From positions 1 through 64,000 of the forward strand of contig URAV01000001.1 of assembly GCA_900545915.1 (NCBI GenBank): DNA of 64,000 bases, written 5' to 3'. Of this stretch, positions 16,779 through 26,235 are shown piece by piece; position 1 is the stretch's first letter; each line of letters begins with the position of its first letter. This DNA is from an uncultured Porphyromonadaceae bacterium (GTDB lineage: Bacteria; Bacteroidota; Bacteroidia; Bacteroidales; Coprobacteraceae). The translations under genes were made by a program, and so were the position numbers. The notes beneath the pieces are model-generated. The model was not told the DNA's origin. It made no database searches and saw only the letters and a list, made by a program, of their open reading frames with translations.

Positions 16779-16810
16779 CTTGCCCGGATCTAAAAAAAAG
16801 GCTATTTTTG
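16779..16810 (+). promoter_or_regulatory. Promoter for class III fructose bisphosphatase
   Basis: -33 CTTG (16779-16782), a 20-bp spacer and -7 TATTTTTG (16803-16810). The predicted transcript starts near 16817, which supports the ATG at 16834 over an earlier in-frame ATG at 16729. Confidence 0.55.
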
Positions 16811-16833
16811 AATTACTAAACCTATTACTTTAC

Positions 16834-18834
16834 ATGGAAAATTATGATTCTATGAACAATATATCTGTAGAGACCGCATTGCAAGACCTGCGATATTTAC
16901 AACTGCTTTCAAAACAATTCCCGACCATATCGGACGCATGTACCGAGATCATCAATCTGGAAGCGATTCTGAATTTACCAAAAGGAACAGAGCATTTCTT
17001 GACAGACATACACGGAGAATATGAAGCTTTTCAACATGTTCTGAAAAATGCATCAGGAACAGTACGTCGTAAAGTCGACGAAATTTTCGGGCAAACTCTT
17101 CGAGAGAGCGAAAAAAAAGAGTTATGTACACTCATCTATTACCCCGATCATAAGTTGGAGCTGATAAAATCCCATGAACCGGATATGGAAGATTGGTACA
17201 AAATCACGCTTCATCAACTTATCAGAGTATGTCAAAATGTTTCTTCGAAATATACTCGATCGAAAGTAAGGAAGGCTCTCCCTACAGAATTTTCCTATAT
17301 TTTACAGGAATTGCTGCATGAATCGCAGATAGACCCGAACAAACAGGCTTATGTGAACGGTATCATCTCGTCTATCATATCGACAGGGCGAGCTGATTGT
17401 TTTATCATCGCCATGTGCAACCTTATACAACGACTCACGATAGACACATTGCATATCGTAGGCGACATATATGATCGAGGACCGGGGGCTCATATTATCA
17501 TGGATACATTATGTAATTATCATAATTTCGATATACAATGGGGTAATCACGACATATTATGGATGGGGGCTGCATCGGGTAACATGTGCTGTATCGCCAA
17601 CGTCGTAAGAATGGCAATGCGTTATGGAAACCTGACTACGATCGAAGACGGGTACGGAATAAATCTGCTGCCATTGGCAACATTCGCCATAGAACGTTAT
17701 AAAGATGACCCTTGCTCGCTTTTCATGCCTAAAGTAGGAACAGATAACGTACATAGCGAAAAGACCCAAAAACTGATCGCTCAGATGCATAAAGCAATCA
17801 CGATCATACAGTTTAAACTGGAGGCTCAGCTTATCAAAGCTCATCCTGAATATAATATGGATAATCGACTGTTGCTCGACAAGATCGACTATAAACAGGG
17901 GAAATTGATTCTGAATGGAAAAGAATATCCTTTAACGGACACTTATTTCCCGACTATCGATCCTAAAAATCCTTATAAACTTACCGATGAAGAGCAAGAA
18001 CTGATGCGTCGATTACGTTACTCTTTTGTCAACAGCGAAAAACTGAGAAAACACATGCGATGTCTGTTTTCTTACGGAAGCATATATCTGGTACGCAACT
18101 CTAATCTGCTGTATCATGCCTCTATACCGTTGAATGCCGATGGATCTTTTAAAGAGATAACAATACGAGACAAAAAATATAAAGGAAAGGCATTGCTCGA
18201 CCGGATAGACCAGATAATACGAGTCGCCTATTTTGATGAAGAGGGTTCTGAAGAGAAAAAATTTGCACGGGATTATATGTGGTATCTCTGGTGCGGAGAA
18301 GATGCGCCTCCATTCGACAAAGACAAAATGGCGACGTTCGAACGCTACTTCACCAATGATAAAGAGCTTTGGAAAGAGAAAAAGGGATATTATTATACAT
18401 TAAGGAATGAAGAGCGTGTCTGCGACATGATACTGAAAGAATTCGGAATAAATGACATTCATTCCCATATTATCAACGGACATGTTCCGGTAAAAACGAT
18501 CAAAGGAGAAAAACCGGTAAAAGCCGGTGGAAAACTACTGGTAATCGACGGTGGATTTTCAAAAGCTTACCAACCGGAAACCGGAATCGCAGGCTATACG
18601 TTGATTTTTCACTCGCGAGGATTACAACTGACACAACACGAGCCTTTTCAGTCGGCACAAAAAGCAATAGAAGAAGGTATCGATATTATTTCAACCAGTT
18701 TTATCCTCGAACTGAGTTCCCAACGAATGATGGTACGTGATACCGATATAGGAAGAGAGCTCGAAACCCAAATAAAAGATCTGAAAAAATTATTGATCGC
18801 TTACCGTAACGGCTTTATCAAAGAAAAATCTTAA
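16834..18834 (+). CDS. fbp: Fructose-1,6-bisphosphatase, class III
   Basis: Hydrolyses fructose-1,6-bisphosphate in gluconeogenesis. 666 residues, the normal size for class III, from MENYDSMNNIS. It is a calcineurin-like metallophosphatase: LTDIHGEYEAF (metal ligands), VGDIYDRGPG and QWGNHDILWMGA are the three phosphoesterase motifs, and NGHVPVK near the C-terminus supplies a further His. The earlier in-frame ATG at 16729 overlaps the promoter and adds a segment not seen in the family. It is monocistronic by spacing; the 116 bp to recR hold nothing recognisable. Confidence 0.95.
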   Translation: MENYDSMNNISVETALQDLRYLQLLSKQFPTISDACTEIINLEAILNLPKGTEHFLTDIHGEYEAFQHVLKNASGTVRRKVDEIFGQTLRESEKKELCTLIYYPDHKLELIKSHEPDMEDWYKITLHQLIRVCQNVSSKYTRSKVRKALPTEFSYILQELLHESQIDPNKQAYVNGIISSIISTGRADCFIIAMCNLIQRLTIDTLHIVGDIYDRGPGAHIIMDTLCNYHNFDIQWGNHDILWMGAASGNMCCIANVVRMAMRYGNLTTIEDGYGINLLPLATFAIERYKDDPCSLFMPKVGTDNVHSEKTQKLIAQMHKAITIIQFKLEAQLIKAHPEYNMDNRLLLDKIDYKQGKLILNGKEYPLTDTYFPTIDPKNPYKLTDEEQELMRRLRYSFVNSEKLRKHMRCLFSYGSIYLVRNSNLLYHASIPLNADGSFKEITIRDKKYKGKALLDRIDQIIRVAYFDEEGSEEKKFARDYMWYLWCGEDAPPFDKDKMATFERYFTNDKELWKEKKGYYYTLRNEERVCDMILKEFGINDIHSHIINGHVPVKTIKGEKPVKAGGKLLVIDGGFSKAYQPETGIAGYTLIFHSRGLQLTQHEPFQSAQKAIEEGIDIISTSFILELSSQRMMVRDTDIGRELETQIKDLKKLLIAYRNGFIKEKS

Positions 18835-18950
18835 TTTCGTAACAAAAAATATTTTTAGTATCGAGTTTCTTTTAAGTCTGTTTTTACTGCAGTTATCACA
18901 AAAACAGCATTATTCATAGAGAATCCGACAAACACAAAAATAGCATTCAG

Positions 18951-19574
18951 ATGAATCAACCTTACTCTTCCGCATTACTTGAAAATGCGGTAAATGAGTT
19001 TGCCAAATTACCGGGTATCGGACGAAAAACCGCTTTGCGGTTAGTGTTACATCTTCTCCGACAAGAAGAACCTTTAGTGGAAAATTTCGGAAATACCATT
19101 ATAAAGCTCCGCAAAGAGATCAAGTATTGTCACGTATGTCATAACATTTCCGACTCAGATACCTGCTCTTTATGTTCCGATCCTAACCGGGACGATTCTA
19201 TCATTTGTGTCGTAGAAAACATCAAAGAAGTGATGGTAATCGAAAATACTCGTCAATTTAAGGGTCGGTATCACGTTTTAGGCGGAGTCATTTCCCCTAT
19301 GGACGGGATCGGTCCTTCCGATCTGGAAATAGACAGTCTGGTAAAACGGGCATCGCAAGGTGATATACAAGAGATCATTCTTGCCCTCAGCGCTACAATG
19401 GAAGGAGATACGACTAATTTTTATATTTTCAGAAAACTTGCTCCTTACAATATAAAAATCTCTATTTTAGCACGGGGTGTATCGGTTGGCGACGAGCTGG
19501 AATATACCGACGAAATCACTCTCGGCAGATCTATTATTAACAGAATGCCGTTCAATGAAACATTCAAACCATAA
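18951..19574 (+). CDS. recR: Recombination protein RecR
   Basis: 207 residues, full length. It acts with RecO (and RecF) to load RecA at gaps. Helix-hairpin-helix KLPGIGRKTALRLVLHLL near residue 20, a C4 zinc finger (CHVCHNISDSDTCSLC) at about 58-73, and a Toprim domain with VVENIKEVMVIE and HVLGGVISPMDGIGPSDL. It is followed after 77 bp by a radical SAM gene on the same strand. Confidence 0.96.
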   Translation: MNQPYSSALLENAVNEFAKLPGIGRKTALRLVLHLLRQEEPLVENFGNTIIKLRKEIKYCHVCHNISDSDTCSLCSDPNRDDSIICVVENIKEVMVIENTRQFKGRYHVLGGVISPMDGIGPSDLEIDSLVKRASQGDIQEIILALSATMEGDTTNFYIFRKLAPYNIKISILARGVSVGDELEYTDEITLGRSIINRMPFNETFKP

Positions 19575-19651
19575 AAAAACCGTATATAAATATACGAAAT
19601 GTTGATAATGCTCCGTTTATATATATTGAATTTATCGCTAAATTAAGGTCC

Positions 19652-21088
19652 ATGAAATTAACATTCTTAGTTCCGCCTGTATTAGACCACAATAAACCAG
19701 CTGAACGAACTGCGGGATGTACCCGTATCGTATATGCCGCACCGAATATATACGAATTGACCGTTGTCGCAGTATTGGAAGAAGAAGGATATACTCCTAT
19801 ATATAAGGATTTTGTTTATTATAGAACTTCACGAAAAAAATTCGAAAAGTTTCTTAAAGAAGACGACAGCGATATTTATTATATCTGGACTGTAAATCTG
19901 TCAATAGAAAACGATTTGATCGCACTATCCCTGATCCGGAAATATCGACCGAACGCATTTGTCGTGTTTATGGGTCCTGGACCTACTTATTTTACAGATC
20001 GCTTTTTTACCGATGAAAAAGTCGTTATCGTCAGAGGTGAACCGGAAGTTATCGTAAAAGAGTGGACGAATGCTTTACGAGACAAAACCGACTGGAAACA
20101 AACCGAAGGCATTTCATACATGGAAAACGGGAAAATCATACATAACAAATTTCACCTGTTATTAAAAGATTTGGATTCCTTGCCTTTTCCGGCACGTCAT
20201 CATATTGCAGACCGGGATTATCATAATCCCAAATTAAAAATATCGCCTTATACTACTGCCATTACCTCACGTAATTGTCCTTATCAGTGTATTTATTGTG
20301 TTCCGAGTTCATTAACTTTCGCTCGGGAAATAGAGAACCGCCGGGAATTTAAAAAGAAACCTTTCATCTCTTTCCGATCAATAGAGAGTATCGAAAAAGA
20401 GATGAAGATATTGCACGAACAAGGATATACTGCCATCGGCTTCATGGATGACAATTTCATCTGGAATGAAGAAAGGACACTGGCAATCTGCAATATCATG
20501 CGTAAATATGGCTTCTCATGGGGATGTCAGGCCCGCGTAGATGCAATTACCGACACAATAGCCCGAGCCTTAGGTATGTCGGGATGCAAATATGTCGATT
20601 TAGGTGTAGAATCATTCAACGAAGATATTCTCAAATTCATTAAAAAAGGAATTACACAAAAACAGATATATGACGCAATCGGGTATCTAAAAAAATATAA
20701 CGTTCCCGTAAAACTGAATATTCTAATCGGAACAAGTCCGTTAGAAACTAAAGAAACCCTTCAAGATACTTTACGGCGGGCAAAAAAGCTAAAAGTCGAT
20801 CAGATCATGTTCAATATCGTATCTCCTTTCCCCGGCACAGAATTTTATGCCATGGCAAAAGAAAACGGGTGGATCAAGGGTGGGGAATATATCCCTACCG
20901 ATGTTCAACGAGAGTCAATATTGAATTATCCTCACCTCTCATCGCATGAAATGGAAAAGATATTGTTCCGGAGCAATTTGAAATATTTCTTTTCATACTA
21001 TTTTATTTCGACGCAACTCAAGCGTTTCACGTCGGTCAAAGAATTTTCATACGCTCTAAAAGCATTAAAAATAAAGTTATTCGGGTAA
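19652..21088 (+). CDS. B12-binding-type radical SAM protein
   Basis: 478 residues. The N-terminal 150 residues have the Rossmann-like B12-binding layout (IYELTVVAVLEEEGY, VVFMGPGPTYF) but the canonical DxHxxG cobalamin motif is not evident. The radical SAM core has the cluster motif SRNCPYQCIYCVPSS (CxxxCxxC) and downstream elements GFMDDNFIWN, LGVESFNEDILKFIKKGIT and FNIVSPFPGTEF. Related proteins modify lipids, tetrapyrroles or natural products. It forms a tight unit with a glycosyltransferase (10 bp) and an acetyltransferase (11 bp), which suggests a role in making a surface glycan or lipid. Confidence 0.85.
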   Translation: MKLTFLVPPVLDHNKPAERTAGCTRIVYAAPNIYELTVVAVLEEEGYTPIYKDFVYYRTSRKKFEKFLKEDDSDIYYIWTVNLSIENDLIALSLIRKYRPNAFVVFMGPGPTYFTDRFFTDEKVVIVRGEPEVIVKEWTNALRDKTDWKQTEGISYMENGKIIHNKFHLLLKDLDSLPFPARHHIADRDYHNPKLKISPYTTAITSRNCPYQCIYCVPSSLTFAREIENRREFKKKPFISFRSIESIEKEMKILHEQGYTAIGFMDDNFIWNEERTLAICNIMRKYGFSWGCQARVDAITDTIARALGMSGCKYVDLGVESFNEDILKFIKKGITQKQIYDAIGYLKKYNVPVKLNILIGTSPLETKETLQDTLRRAKKLKVDQIMFNIVSPFPGTEFYAMAKENGWIKGGEYIPTDVQRESILNYPHLSSHEMEKILFRSNLKYFFSYYFISTQLKRFTSVKEFSYALKALKIKLFG

Positions 21089-21098
21089 TAATATATCT

Positions 21099-21848
21099 AT
21101 GCAGTTATCGATAATCCTCATATCTTGGAATTCTTTGGTATATCTTAAAGAGTGCCTTTCATCTCTTTCATATACACTGCAGAAAGAAGATATCGAGATT
21201 ATCTGGGTAGATAACGGATCAACAGACGGCGCATCACAATATGTTGAGGAAAACTATCCTCAAATACAGACTGTCATACTTCCCTATAACCGAGGTATAG
21301 CATACGCCCGTAACCGAGGAATAGAAAAGGCATTGGGCAAATATATTTTGCTCCTCGACGATGACACTATCGTTAACGAGAATGCAATATACGGTATGGT
21401 TGCTTATATGGACTTTCATCCCGAAACGGGAATCTGCGGCTGTAAACTGACGAATACTCAAAAAGAAATTCAAAAAAGCGACAAGGAATATCCGGGACTC
21501 GGCATAAAATTCAAAAATATTCTTCACTCTTTTATACGAAAAAAAAATAAAGAGACTTTTCACACATCGGAATATGAGCCGGAATATTTAATTGGAGCTT
21601 GTCAAATGATCCGTCGTGAAGCACTCGATATGACAGGTTTCTTAGATGAAAATATTTTTTACGGACCAGAAGATGCAGATTTCTGTATACGAGTACGAAA
21701 TAATGGTTTCAAAATCATTTATCTACCTCAGTTTTCAATTGTTCATCATTGGAAACGGGTAACCAACCGAAAAATTTTTTCAAAATTAGCATGCCGACAT
21801 ATTCGAGCGCTTTTCTATTTTTATAAAAAACATCATCGTTACTTTTAA
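21099..21848 (+). CDS. Glycosyltransferase family 2
   Basis: 249 residues. GT-A fold: IILISWNSLVYLKECLSSL at the start, WVDNGSTDGASQYV, NRGIAYARNRGIEKALGKYILLLDDDT with the metal-binding DDD near residue 88, and FYGPEDADFCIRVRNNGF near the acceptor site. It resembles rhamnosyltransferase-like GT2 enzymes of O-antigen or glycoprotein assembly. It carries no membrane segment. The middle gene of a three-gene unit. Confidence 0.92.
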   Translation: MQLSIILISWNSLVYLKECLSSLSYTLQKEDIEIIWVDNGSTDGASQYVEENYPQIQTVILPYNRGIAYARNRGIEKALGKYILLLDDDTIVNENAIYGMVAYMDFHPETGICGCKLTNTQKEIQKSDKEYPGLGIKFKNILHSFIRKKNKETFHTSEYEPEYLIGACQMIRREALDMTGFLDENIFYGPEDADFCIRVRNNGFKIIYLPQFSIVHHWKRVTNRKIFSKLACRHIRALFYFYKKHHRYF

Positions 21849-21859
21849 CCTGAAAGATT

Positions 21860-22381
21860 ATGTCATACCTATCCGGAATAAATATTTATTTACGAGCTAT
21901 CGAACCCGAAGATCTCGACATTTTATATCAATGGGAAAACGACTCTTCTCTATGGGTGCATGGATGTACATTAGCTCCATTCTCAAAATTTACTCTTCGT
22001 GAATATATTCAAAACAGTTGTTACGATATTTATCAGACCCGACAACTACGAATGATGATTACTTTGAAAAAAACGAACGAAACGATCGGAATGGTAGATT
22101 TGTTCGAGCTCGACCCACATCACGAAAGAGGTGCGGTAGGTATTCTCATAGCACCGGATCATCAAGGGAAAGGTTTCGGTAGAGAAGCTTTGCAACTAAT
22201 GTGTTCATACGCTTTCGGTTTTTTGCATCTGCACCAACTTTATGCCCATATTCTTCAAGATAATGAGAACTGTCTGAAACTCTTTTCAGCAAACGGATTT
22301 AAATCTTGTGGACTTTTCAATGAATGGATAAAAACAAACAACGGATATAAAAACGTAGTAGTCATGCAACGAATCAATTGA
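21860..22381 (+). CDS. GNAT acetyltransferase (RimJ/RimL or sugar-modifying type)
   Basis: 173 residues. GNAT fold with the acetyl-CoA loop DHQGKGFGREALQLMC near residue 108 and typical starts IYLRAIEPEDLDILYQWEND. Members of this subgroup acetylate protein N-termini, spermidine or amino-sugars (PseH-like). Being downstream of a glycosyltransferase and radical SAM enzyme, a glycan precursor is a reasonable substrate. Its last 8 bp overlap the end of the convergent yqgE. Confidence 0.88.
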   Translation: MSYLSGINIYLRAIEPEDLDILYQWENDSSLWVHGCTLAPFSKFTLREYIQNSCYDIYQTRQLRMMITLKKTNETIGMVDLFELDPHHERGAVGILIAPDHQGKGFGREALQLMCSYAFGFLHLHQLYAHILQDNENCLKLFSANGFKSCGLFNEWIKTNNGYKNVVVMQRIN

Positions 22382-22973
22382 GAATAGGCAAACGAGGATA
22401 TTTGAGCCATGATTTATAATCTTCCCCTAAATCTACGACAGCTTTACGCCAACTCTGTTCTCCATCACCGCAAATACAAAATAAGGGCGATACTTTTTCG
22501 GATACGATCCAAAAAATATTGGCAATTTCATCTTTCAATTGTCCGGCCTCCCAACCGCTATACCCTAAAAAGAATTTTATATGTCCTTCTACGGTATTTC
22601 CACTTCTTATATAAGACAATATCACATCTATATCACCTCCGATATATAAACCTTCAGCTATTTCTATCGATCCGGGTACTAATCGTCCCAACGTATGTAT
22701 ATAAAACAAATGATCGCTTTCCATAGGCCCTCCGCAAAAGACAGGAATCTCCGGAACATTTTCCAAACCTTCGATTACGGTATTTAACATTAGATTGGAT
22801 GACTTGTTAAGAACCAATCCCATGCTTCCGATCAACGGGTCATGATCAACCAAGAGAATAACCGACCGTTGGAAATATACCTCATTTAGGCAAGGTTCTG
22901 AAACCAATAAACAACCGGTATAAGGATCTTTCAAACTACGGTTCACCTGAAATATTTCCGTTCCTAATCTCAT
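22374..22973 (-). CDS. YqgE/AlgH family protein
   Basis: 199 residues from MRLGTEIFQVNRSL; four codons upstream is another ATG. The YqgE/AlgH domain is evident: GCLLVSEPCLNEVYFQRSVILLVDH near the N-terminus, GSMGLVLNKS, VFCGGPMESDHLFYIH and FFLGYSGWEAGQL. The biochemical role of the family is not settled. It is convergent with the acetyltransferase and seems to be its own unit. Confidence 0.92.
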   Translation of the reverse strand: MRLGTEIFQVNRSLKDPYTGCLLVSEPCLNEVYFQRSVILLVDHDPLIGSMGLVLNKSSNLMLNTVIEGLENVPEIPVFCGGPMESDHLFYIHTLGRLVPGSIEIAEGLYIGGDIDVILSYIRSGNTVEGHIKFFLGYSGWEAGQLKDEIANIFWIVSEKVSPLFCICGDGEQSWRKAVVDLGEDYKSWLKYPRLPILN

Positions 22974-23138
22974 CCGTATTATCAATTAATAATCTAAAGT
23001 AAAAAAACTATTTGATATATCCAAATACTTCTGAAACAAATATTTTCAAATCTGTTATTCTAAACTTCAAAACAGGGAAAAGCAAATAAAAAGGAATAAA
23101 AATAAAACCGAAATCATGAACAAATCATAATCCGACTT

Positions 23139-23289
23139 TAAGAGCTTGTCTAAATTTTCCAATAAAAAAGCACTATCAGGTCATCTTTGCGTTTTCTTCC
23201 GGTCTTTTTCCCTGTTTTCACTCGTCTGATAGCCCGCTATCTTTCTCGTAAAAAGGACAAAACATCTCCGAAAAAACTCTCAAATTTCG
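23139..23289 (-). repeat. Interspersed palindromic repeat, copy C
   Basis: About 151 bp in the opposite orientation to copy A. Shared blocks on the minus strand: TTTGAGAGTTTTTTCGGAGA, GATAGCGGGCTATCAGACGAG, CGCAAAGATGACCTGATAGT and the end GGAAAATTTAGACAAGCTCT. The left terminal segment of copy A is missing. The stretches 22986-23138 and 23290-23631 hold no gene or signal that I can name. Confidence 0.65.
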
Positions 23290-23631
23290 CTGTTAAAGTT
23301 AAAACTTTACAATTATTCACATACTCACCAAAGTTTATTTATCTTAAAAATAAGGCAAAAAAAATCAGTTATGAATCAAAATCTCGTGTAAATCAGAAAT
23401 TAATTTTATAATTTTGTGAATATGATTTCCCACATTTATTTTTTATATGCATAAAAGATAACAAATTGCTAATATTTATTACCATAAAGTAGAATTATCA
23501 CTAAAAATACAATGCTTTATTCAAGTATATTTTTAGTTAAAACAAGATTTAAAAAGAGGAGATCACATTAATAAGTATTGATGATTTTTATAATTCATCG
23601 GGCATCACATAGGATTTAAAAGTTTGTTTTT

Positions 23632-24051
23632 ATGAAGATAGAAAAATTTTCAGGAACCGATCCCCAATTGTATAAGCTTGTCGCCCCTCTGGTTATGAGT
23701 CCGGGAATCTTGAGACAAAACAACAATTATCCTTTTAAAACTTCAATACACCACATCTGGTTTGTCACGACCGAAAATAACACCGTTCAAGGATTTATTC
23801 CAGTCGAAATTAAAGCTCGCAACGTCACGATAGACAACTACTATATTTCGGGAGATAATGCAAAATTGCTTTCCCAAATGATAGACAAAGTCGTAGCTAC
23901 CTTCGGAGAAGATTATCCGATATATTCCGTTACGCATACCCGACACGTAAATATATTTCAGGAGAAAGGTTTTTCTCCTGTCAAAGAATGGAAACTTTAT
24001 GTAAAAATGGAATGGAAAGGAGATGAGAACAATCCGAAAGAATGTATATGA
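23632..24051 (+). CDS. GNAT-like acyltransferase domain protein
   Basis: 139 residues. The pattern VAPLVMSPGILRQNN, WFVTTENNTVQGFIPVEIK, and THTRHVNIFQEKGFSPVKEWKLYVKM at the end fits a small GNAT domain (the last block is the typical final helix and strand), although the acetyl-CoA loop is not canonical. Its 3' end overlaps the IbrA-like gene by 29 bp, so translation is probably coupled. The three genes from here to 25824 form one unit. The substrate is unknown. Confidence 0.65.
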   Translation: MKIEKFSGTDPQLYKLVAPLVMSPGILRQNNNYPFKTSIHHIWFVTTENNTVQGFIPVEIKARNVTIDNYYISGDNAKLLSQMIDKVVATFGEDYPIYSVTHTRHVNIFQEKGFSPVKEWKLYVKMEWKGDENNPKECI

Positions 24052-25312
24052 TATGACCCAAGAACGACTGGAAAAAATCTTTTCCGGATTCGATAATGTC
24101 TATGTTTCCTTTTCTGGAGGGAAAGATAGCGGGGTATTGTTAAATCTCTGCATCGACTACATCCGGAAACACAAGCTCGATCGGAAACTGACGGTCTTTC
24201 ATATGGACTATGAGGTACAATATCAGGAAACAATAGAGTACGTAGAACGAGTATTCAAATCTAATGCGGATATTCTAGATATTTACCGGGTCTGCGTACC
24301 GTTCAAAGTTATAACCTGCACCTCTATGTACCAACAATTCTGGCGACCGTGGGACGATGCATGCCAAGACATCTGGGTACGTGAGATGCCTGAAGGTTGT
24401 TACCGAAAAGAAGATTTTCCATTTTACACAGAAGACATGTGGGACTATGAGTTCCAATACAAATTCGCCCACTGGTTGCACATCCAAAAAAAAGCGCAAC
24501 GTACTTGCTGTCTTGTCGGAATACGAACTCAAGAAAGCTATAACCGTTGGCGAACAATATACAGCTCAAAAAATTATCAAAAATATAGAGGTCTGAAATG
24601 GACAAGACGGTGTGGAGAATACATCTACAACGCATATCCGATCTATGATTGGCAGACAACAGATGTATGGACTGCAAACGGAAAATTCAAATGGGATTAT
24701 AACCATCTCTATGATTTGTATTACCAAGCCGGCGTCTCTTTGGAGAAACAACGTGTAGCCAGTCCTTTTCTTTCTCAAGCAATCGGGAGCTTAAAATTAT
24801 ATCGAGCCATCGATCCTGACATGTGGGGACGTATGATAAACCGAGTAAACGGAGTCGGATTTGCGGGGATATATGGCGGTACAACGGCTTTAGGATGGCA
24901 GTCTATAAAATTGCCTAAGAATATGACATGGGCAGATTATATGAAATTTTTACTAAGTACACTTCCCGAAGAGACAAGAAACAATTATCTTGAAAAACTA
25001 TCGGTAAGCGTAGCTTTTTGGAAAAATAAAGGCGGCTGTCTTGCTAATGAAACAATAAAGAAGTTGGAAGATGCCGGCATCTCGATCACTGTCGGAGAAA
25101 AAAGCAACTACAAAACTTCGAAAAAACCCGTGAGAATGGATTATCTCGATGACATCGATATTCCTGAATTTAAAGAGATTCCGACTTTCAAGCGCATTTG
25201 TGTTTGCATTTTGAAAAACGACCATTGTTGCAAGTACATGGGCTTCTCCCCAAATAAACACGAAAAAGAATTAAGGGAAAGTGTCATGAAAAAATACCAA
25301 TCCTTATTTTAA
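24023..25312 (+). CDS. IbrA-like PAPS reductase-fold protein (DUF3440)
   Basis: 429 residues. The N-terminal domain is a PP-loop ATP pyrophosphatase of the PAPS reductase type: VYVSFSGGKDSGVLLNL at about 27-43. DUF3440 features follow (CCLVGIRTQESYNRW, AYPIYDWQTTDVWTANG, GSLKLYRAIDPDMWGRMI). C-terminal cysteines (RICVCILKNDHCCKYMGF) might bind a metal or cluster. E. coli IbrA, paired with the ParB-like IbrB, affects expression of immunoglobulin-binding proteins from prophages; the chemistry is unknown. Here too an IbrB-like gene follows after 2 bp. Confidence 0.85.
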   Translation: MRTIRKNVYDMTQERLEKIFSGFDNVYVSFSGGKDSGVLLNLCIDYIRKHKLDRKLTVFHMDYEVQYQETIEYVERVFKSNADILDIYRVCVPFKVITCTSMYQQFWRPWDDACQDIWVREMPEGCYRKEDFPFYTEDMWDYEFQYKFAHWLHIQKKAQRTCCLVGIRTQESYNRWRTIYSSKNYQKYRGLKWTRRCGEYIYNAYPIYDWQTTDVWTANGKFKWDYNHLYDLYYQAGVSLEKQRVASPFLSQAIGSLKLYRAIDPDMWGRMINRVNGVGFAGIYGGTTALGWQSIKLPKNMTWADYMKFLLSTLPEETRNNYLEKLSVSVAFWKNKGGCLANETIKKLEDAGISITVGEKSNYKTSKKPVRMDYLDDIDIPEFKEIPTFKRICVCILKNDHCCKYMGFSPNKHEKELRESVMKKYQSLF

Positions 25313-25314
25313 TT

Positions 25315-25824
25315 ATGGAAAAATATCAAAGTCCCGTATATAAAGTTTTGTCCGTTCCGATCGAAAAGATCGTAGCCAATAGCTACAATCCGAATATCGT
25401 CGCTCCTCCAGAAATGAAACTTCTGGAAGTTTCAATCTGGGAAGACGGGTACACAATGCCCTGTGTATGTTATTATATCCCCGAACAGGACATTTATGAA
25501 TTGGTAGATGGATATCACCGATATCAGGTAATGAAAACCTCGAAACGAATTTATGAACGAGAAGAAGGGAAATTACCGGTTGTCGTAATAGAAAAAGATC
25601 TATCTAACCGAATGGCTTCTACAATACGCCATAACCGAGCAAGAGGAACTCACAATATTGAGCTAATGAGTAATATTGTATCGGAACTTGTAAAGGCCGG
25701 TATGTCAGATAGTTGGATACAAAAAAACATAGGAATGGACAAAGATGAGTTACTGCGTTTAAAGCAAATTTCGGGATTGGCAGAACTATTCGCCGATAAA
25801 GAATTCAGTCTGGCAAAAGATTAA
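25315..25824 (+). CDS. IbrB-like ParB/sulfiredoxin-fold protein
   Basis: 169 residues. The ParB N-terminal fold is clear: LSVPIEKIVANSYNPNIV, DGYTMPCVCYYI and the nucleotide-binding-like motif ELVDGYHRYQVM, then TIRHNRARGTHN. A helical segment at about 120-160 (SDSWIQKNIGMDKDELLRLKQI) resembles the ParB helix-turn-helix. The family is found with IbrA-like genes in prophages and mobile regions. It ends about 50 bp before a strong terminator shared with rpsO. Confidence 0.85.
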   Translation: MEKYQSPVYKVLSVPIEKIVANSYNPNIVAPPEMKLLEVSIWEDGYTMPCVCYYIPEQDIYELVDGYHRYQVMKTSKRIYEREEGKLPVVVIEKDLSNRMASTIRHNRARGTHNIELMSNIVSELVKAGMSDSWIQKNIGMDKDELLRLKQISGLAELFADKEFSLAKD

Positions 25825-25872
25825 AAATAGCTAACCCTTTAACCATCAAGTTTTTAATCAGATAAAAAATAC

Positions 25873-25910
25873 AAAAAACGGCTATCCGTAAATACGGATA
25901 GCCGTTTTTT
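25873..25910. terminator. Bidirectional terminator between ibrB-like gene and rpsO
   Basis: An 18-bp stem (AAAAAACGGCTATCCGTA and its complement) with an AA loop. A-tract and T-tract flank the GC-rich core, so it works in both directions for two convergent genes. Confidence 0.9.
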
Positions 25911-25926
25911 TGGCTGAAGCAATTCC

Positions 25927-26196
25927 TTACTTTCTAATGCCAAGCTCTTTAATAATGGCACGATACCGTTCGATATCGACTTTTACTAAATAGTCAAGTA
26001 AACGACGACGTTTACCAACCAACATTCTAAGAGCTCTTTCAGTACTATAATCTTTGTGATTTGACTTTAAATGTTCAGTCAAATGAGCAATACGGTATGA
26101 AAATAATGCTATCTGCGCTTCAGGTGAGCCAGTATCAGTATTAGACTTTCCGTATTTCTCAAAGATTTCTCTTTTTTTCTCAGAAGTTAAATACAT
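25927..26196 (-). CDS. rpsO: 30S ribosomal protein S15
   Basis: 89 residues, the standard length. MYLTSEKKREIFEKYGKSNTDTGSPEAQIA, HLKSNHKDYSTERALRMLVGKRRRLLDYL and the C-terminal RYRAIIKELGIRK are characteristic. It binds 16S rRNA early in small-subunit assembly. It is monocistronic, with a perfect -7 box at 26236-26243 and a terminator beyond its stop. Confidence 0.98.
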   Translation of the reverse strand: MYLTSEKKREIFEKYGKSNTDTGSPEAQIALFSYRIAHLTEHLKSNHKDYSTERALRMLVGKRRRLLDYLVKVDIERYRAIIKELGIRK

Positions 26197-26235
26197 TTTT
26201 CTGCGATTTTGTTGTTAATAAATTCTTTGAGGGGG

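Noticed and set aside
23187..23411. 74-codon frame in the 23-kb gap
   Set aside because: Most of it is repeat copy C read as protein; basic, low-complexity and not conserved between copies.
24275..24677. Long minus-strand frames inside the IbrA-like gene
   Set aside because: They are antisense shadows of a protein with clear PP-loop motifs and carry no features of their own.
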